Assembly: GCA_965373045.1 (NCBI GenBank)
Contig: CBDVEQ010000004.1
Location: 1-34,436, forward strand
Origin: DAOVDI01 sp965373045
GTDB lineage: Bacteria > Acidobacteriota > Aminicenantia > Aminicenantales > Aminicenantaceae
DNA length: 34,436 nt
Direction: 5' to 3'
Below, in pieces: positions 32,890-34,436 of this stretch (positions are counted from its first letter, which is position 1; every line of letters begins with the position of its first letter). Below the pieces are notes generated by a model. That model was given only the letters and a program-made list of their open reading frames with translations. It was not told the DNA's origin and made no database searches. The translations under genes and the position numbers were made by a program.

Positions 32890-33505
32890 TCAGGCTTTCG
32901 GCTTTTTGTGTCAGGACATCCCAATTGTTTTCTGCAATGGCTTTTTTATCAAGAAGTGCAGTGCCTATCCCCACACAGCACGCCCCATTTGTAATAAATT
33001 CTCTCGCGTTATCCAAATTGACTCCTCCGGTAGGCATAAGCCTCACTTGAGGAAGCGGCCCCTTAATATCTTTAAAGTATTTGGGTCCCACAGAAGTGGC
33101 AGGGAATATTTTTACTATATCAGCCCCCATCTCCCATGCGGAGATGATCTCGGTTGGAGTGAATGCTCCCGGCGCTACAAGCTTGCCGTACCTGTTGCAT
33201 AGCTTGATCATTTCCGGATTGGTGACCGGAGAGACAACAAAATCGGCTCCGGAATGGATAACAAGAGCAGCAGTTTCCGGATCAAGAACACTGCCGGCCC
33301 CGAGCAAAATATCCTTTGATTTCTTTTTTGATATTGTGTGGATCACATTGACGGCATCTGGAGTCGTCATTGTTATTTCAATGGCTTTAACACCACCCTC
33401 CTGGACGGCACGGATGACTTTTGCCAATTTTTCTGTATCGGCCATCCTGATAACAGCGATGACTTTTGTAGATAAAATGACATCAAAAGCTTCATCTTTA
33501 TTCAC
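32870..33505 (-). CDS. eda: 2-dehydro-3-deoxyphosphogluconate (KDPG/KHG) aldolase
   Basis: A 211-residue class I aldolase. VIAVIRMADTEKLAKVIRAV, AIEITMTTPDAV (catalytic Glu), GAGSVLDPETAALVIHSGAD and ADIVKIFPATSVGPKY (Schiff-base Lys) mark the family. It splits KDPG to pyruvate and glyceraldehyde-3-phosphate, the last step of hexuronate catabolism. AGGAG lies 6 nt before its GTG start. Downstream of uxaE on the same strand (58 bp gap), it fits a tagaturonate/fructuronate route; a KDG kinase and reductase are not in the window. Confidence 0.92.
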   Translation of the reverse strand: MNKDEAFDVILSTKVIAVIRMADTEKLAKVIRAVQEGGVKAIEITMTTPDAVNVIHTISKKKSKDILLGAGSVLDPETAALVIHSGADFVVSPVTNPEMIKLCNRYGKLVAPGAFTPTEIISAWEMGADIVKIFPATSVGPKYFKDIKGPLPQVRLMPTGGVNLDNAREFITNGACCVGIGTALLDKKAIAENNWDVLTQKAESLIKSVKT

Positions 33506-33563
33506 TGTATTCTCCTCAAACTATCAAAACATTTAGCACAGCCATTTTATAACAATTGTAACC

Positions 33564-34436
33564 TTAATTTAAACCTGCTTTATTCATAAAGAGAGGTTTA
33601 ATATGCTGGTTATAGATGTTATCCGTAACATTTTGAGCAATGGTTTTTTTATGTTTATTAAGGGTAAATAGATATCTCTCCCCCATCTCAGCCGCGACTT
33701 TATAGGAGATGTGTAGCATCTGCCGGAACTGTCCATTAAACTGCTTGTTCGCCGGAACATGTTTTAATGTATTCACAAAGACTGATTCGTCCCATTTGAG
33801 AACTTCTTCCGGTAAAGGAAGTTTATCTTTTTCAATATGAATGACCGTAGCATAGGGCTCGCATAATTCATCATAACGGGAATAAGCTCTCCAATACAGT
33901 TCTTTTACCAGCTCCAGCCCGTCTCCTCCTGCCTGCGCAAGACCGGTCATTTCTTCAAGCCATGTTGTTCCTGCTGTTTTTAGGTGCAATCCCGCATCAT
34001 GTCTTATTATAACTTCTCTGATAGGATCATAGAGAGAAAATTTATCACTGCCGGAATGAACGCTCAGTTTAAGATCCTCTGGCAGTGATAATTCCTTAAC
34101 CGCCCAATGGAGGAGCAGTATATCCTGCTCAAATTCTCGAATGAATCGAGAAACATCACCCACATAATCCACGCCTTTATTAAATTGCCCTGTGAATTTG
34201 GGAGCAATTGTCTGCACAGGAATCTTCTCCCGGGATATTGCAGAGAGAATAAAAAGCATCTCCATAGGACTTTGAGCCTTTTCTGTTTCATCCAGGGATA
34301 TTTCGACAATAAAGGGATCACCTCTCTTCCTGAATAGGATGTAGCGATAGATCCTTCCAGCCTCCTGGACAGCAAAAAGAAACTTTCGGGCAGTTTTTTC
34401 AATATATTCTGTTGTGATTTCAAACGGCTCTTTTAA
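33564..34436 (-). CDS. uxaE: Tagaturonate/fructuronate epimerase UxaE (partial, runs off right edge)
   Basis: The minus-strand frame is open from base 34436 to a TAA at 33564, about 290 codons, with the N-terminus outside the window. VEISLDETEKAQSPMEMLFI, APKFTGQFNKGVDYVGDV, LSVHSGSDKFSLYDPI, HLKTAGTTWLEEM and YKVAAEMGERYLF are typical of UxaE, which interconverts D-tagaturonate and D-fructuronate in uronate breakdown. An ATG at 34265 is internal, not the start, because family sequence continues upstream. The last residues (MNKAGLN) are encoded by the repeat/hairpin at 33570-33600, so the native C-terminus, probably ending at about KPLF, has been slightly altered. Confidence 0.85.
   Translation of the reverse strand, partial: LKEPFEITTEYIEKTARKFLFAVQEAGRIYRYILFRKRGDPFIVEISLDETEKAQSPMEMLFILSAISREKIPVQTIAPKFTGQFNKGVDYVGDVSRFIREFEQDILLLHWAVKELSLPEDLKLSVHSGSDKFSLYDPIREVIIRHDAGLHLKTAGTTWLEEMTGLAQAGGDGLELVKELYWRAYSRYDELCEPYATVIHIEKDKLPLPEEVLKWDESVFVNTLKHVPANKQFNGQFRQMLHISYKVAAEMGERYLFTLNKHKKTIAQNVTDNIYNQHIKPLFMNKAGLN
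33570..33600. repeat. Hairpin-forming CCTG-n-TTATTCATAAA repeat at the uxaE 3' end
   Basis: TAAACCT (33570-33576) pairs with AGGTTTA (33594-33600) and CTTTAT pairs with ATAAAG inside, giving a 13-bp interrupted stem. CCTGCTTTATTCATAAA (33574-33590) is identical to 9623-9639. No U-run follows on the minus strand, so it is not a standard intrinsic terminator. Confidence 0.55.

Noticed and set aside
33570..33600. Intrinsic transcription terminator of uxaE
   Set aside because: The hairpin is good but no run of U follows on the transcribed strand, and the same sequence recurs elsewhere as a repeat.
1..34436. CRISPR array, rRNA, intact tRNA, prophage or complete insertion sequence
   Set aside because: No regularly spaced repeats, rRNA signature, full tRNA cloverleaf, phage structural gene or intact transposase was found on either strand.

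Overview
The window looks like a chromosomal segment of an anaerobic or microaerophilic Gram-negative bacterium. It encodes a LolA-like periplasmic protein and an outer-membrane beta-barrel, rubredoxin-based oxygen and NO defence, a ferredoxin-type 2-oxoacid oxidoreductase, and a zinc-ribbon Ser/Thr kinase with TolB-like and TPR modules. This mix resembles Aminicenantota/Acidobacteriota-type genomes, but that placement is a guess from gene content and no marker gene is present.

Layout. (1) 1-3784, minus strand: an ABC exporter ATPase and its very long permease, fused to an M1-peptidase-like ectodomain and cut by the left edge. (2) 3.9-10.2 kb, an accessory, scarred stretch: a golvesin-domain remnant, a Ser/Thr kinase gene flanked by two 37-bp tRNA 3'-end fragments, an AbiE-like type IV toxin-antitoxin operon with its promoter/operator, a broken sulfatase, a small inverted-repeat element and a BrnT/BrnA toxin-antitoxin pair. 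(3) 10.6-11.2 kb: an archaeal-type 8-oxoguanine DNA glycosylase. (4) 11.25-16.6 kb, minus: an operon of a LolA-like protein, two FtsX/MacB-type permeases, a LolD-like ATPase and an outer-membrane barrel, preceded by a 30-codon ORF. (5) 16.75-22.7 kb: a flavodoxin on plus, then on minus a nitroreductase, ferritin-like protein, membrane protein, rubrerythrin, desulfoferrodoxin, FprA flavodiiron protein, Hrb flavin reductase-rubredoxin and a PerR/Fur regulator. This reads as one oxygen/peroxide/NO stress unit led by the regulator. (6) 22.7-25.1 kb, minus: a stand-alone LigD phosphoesterase and a KorAB-type oxidoreductase whose alpha subunit has lost its middle. (7) 25.7-28.5 kb, plus: rubredoxin, TusA-like, DsrE-like, a cysteine-desulfurase-like protein without the PLP lysine, and an IscU scaffold fused to a thioredoxin-reductase-like domain. 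(8) 28.6-34.4 kb: a nucleotidyltransferase, GHMP kinase, D-lyxose isomerase, NagB-like protein and PIG-L deacetylase on plus, facing a KDPG aldolase and a tagaturonate epimerase (UxaE, cut by the right edge) on minus.

The most unusual system is region 7, a sulfur-relay / Fe-S cluster with a desulfurase homologue that has kept the sulfur-accepting cysteine loop but replaced the PLP-binding His-Lys with Asn-Asp. It is bordered on both sides by copies of a CCTG-n-TTATTCA repeat. These repeats recur at 9.6, 25.2/25.6, 28.5 and 33.6 kb and end genes: the IscU fusion stops inside one copy, and UxaE takes its last residues from another.

Several genes are damaged: sulfatase (frameshift plus truncation), KorA (internal deletion), PerR (in-frame amber) and the golvesin domain. 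Either the accessory segments are really decaying or the assembly has local errors; the raw reads would decide.
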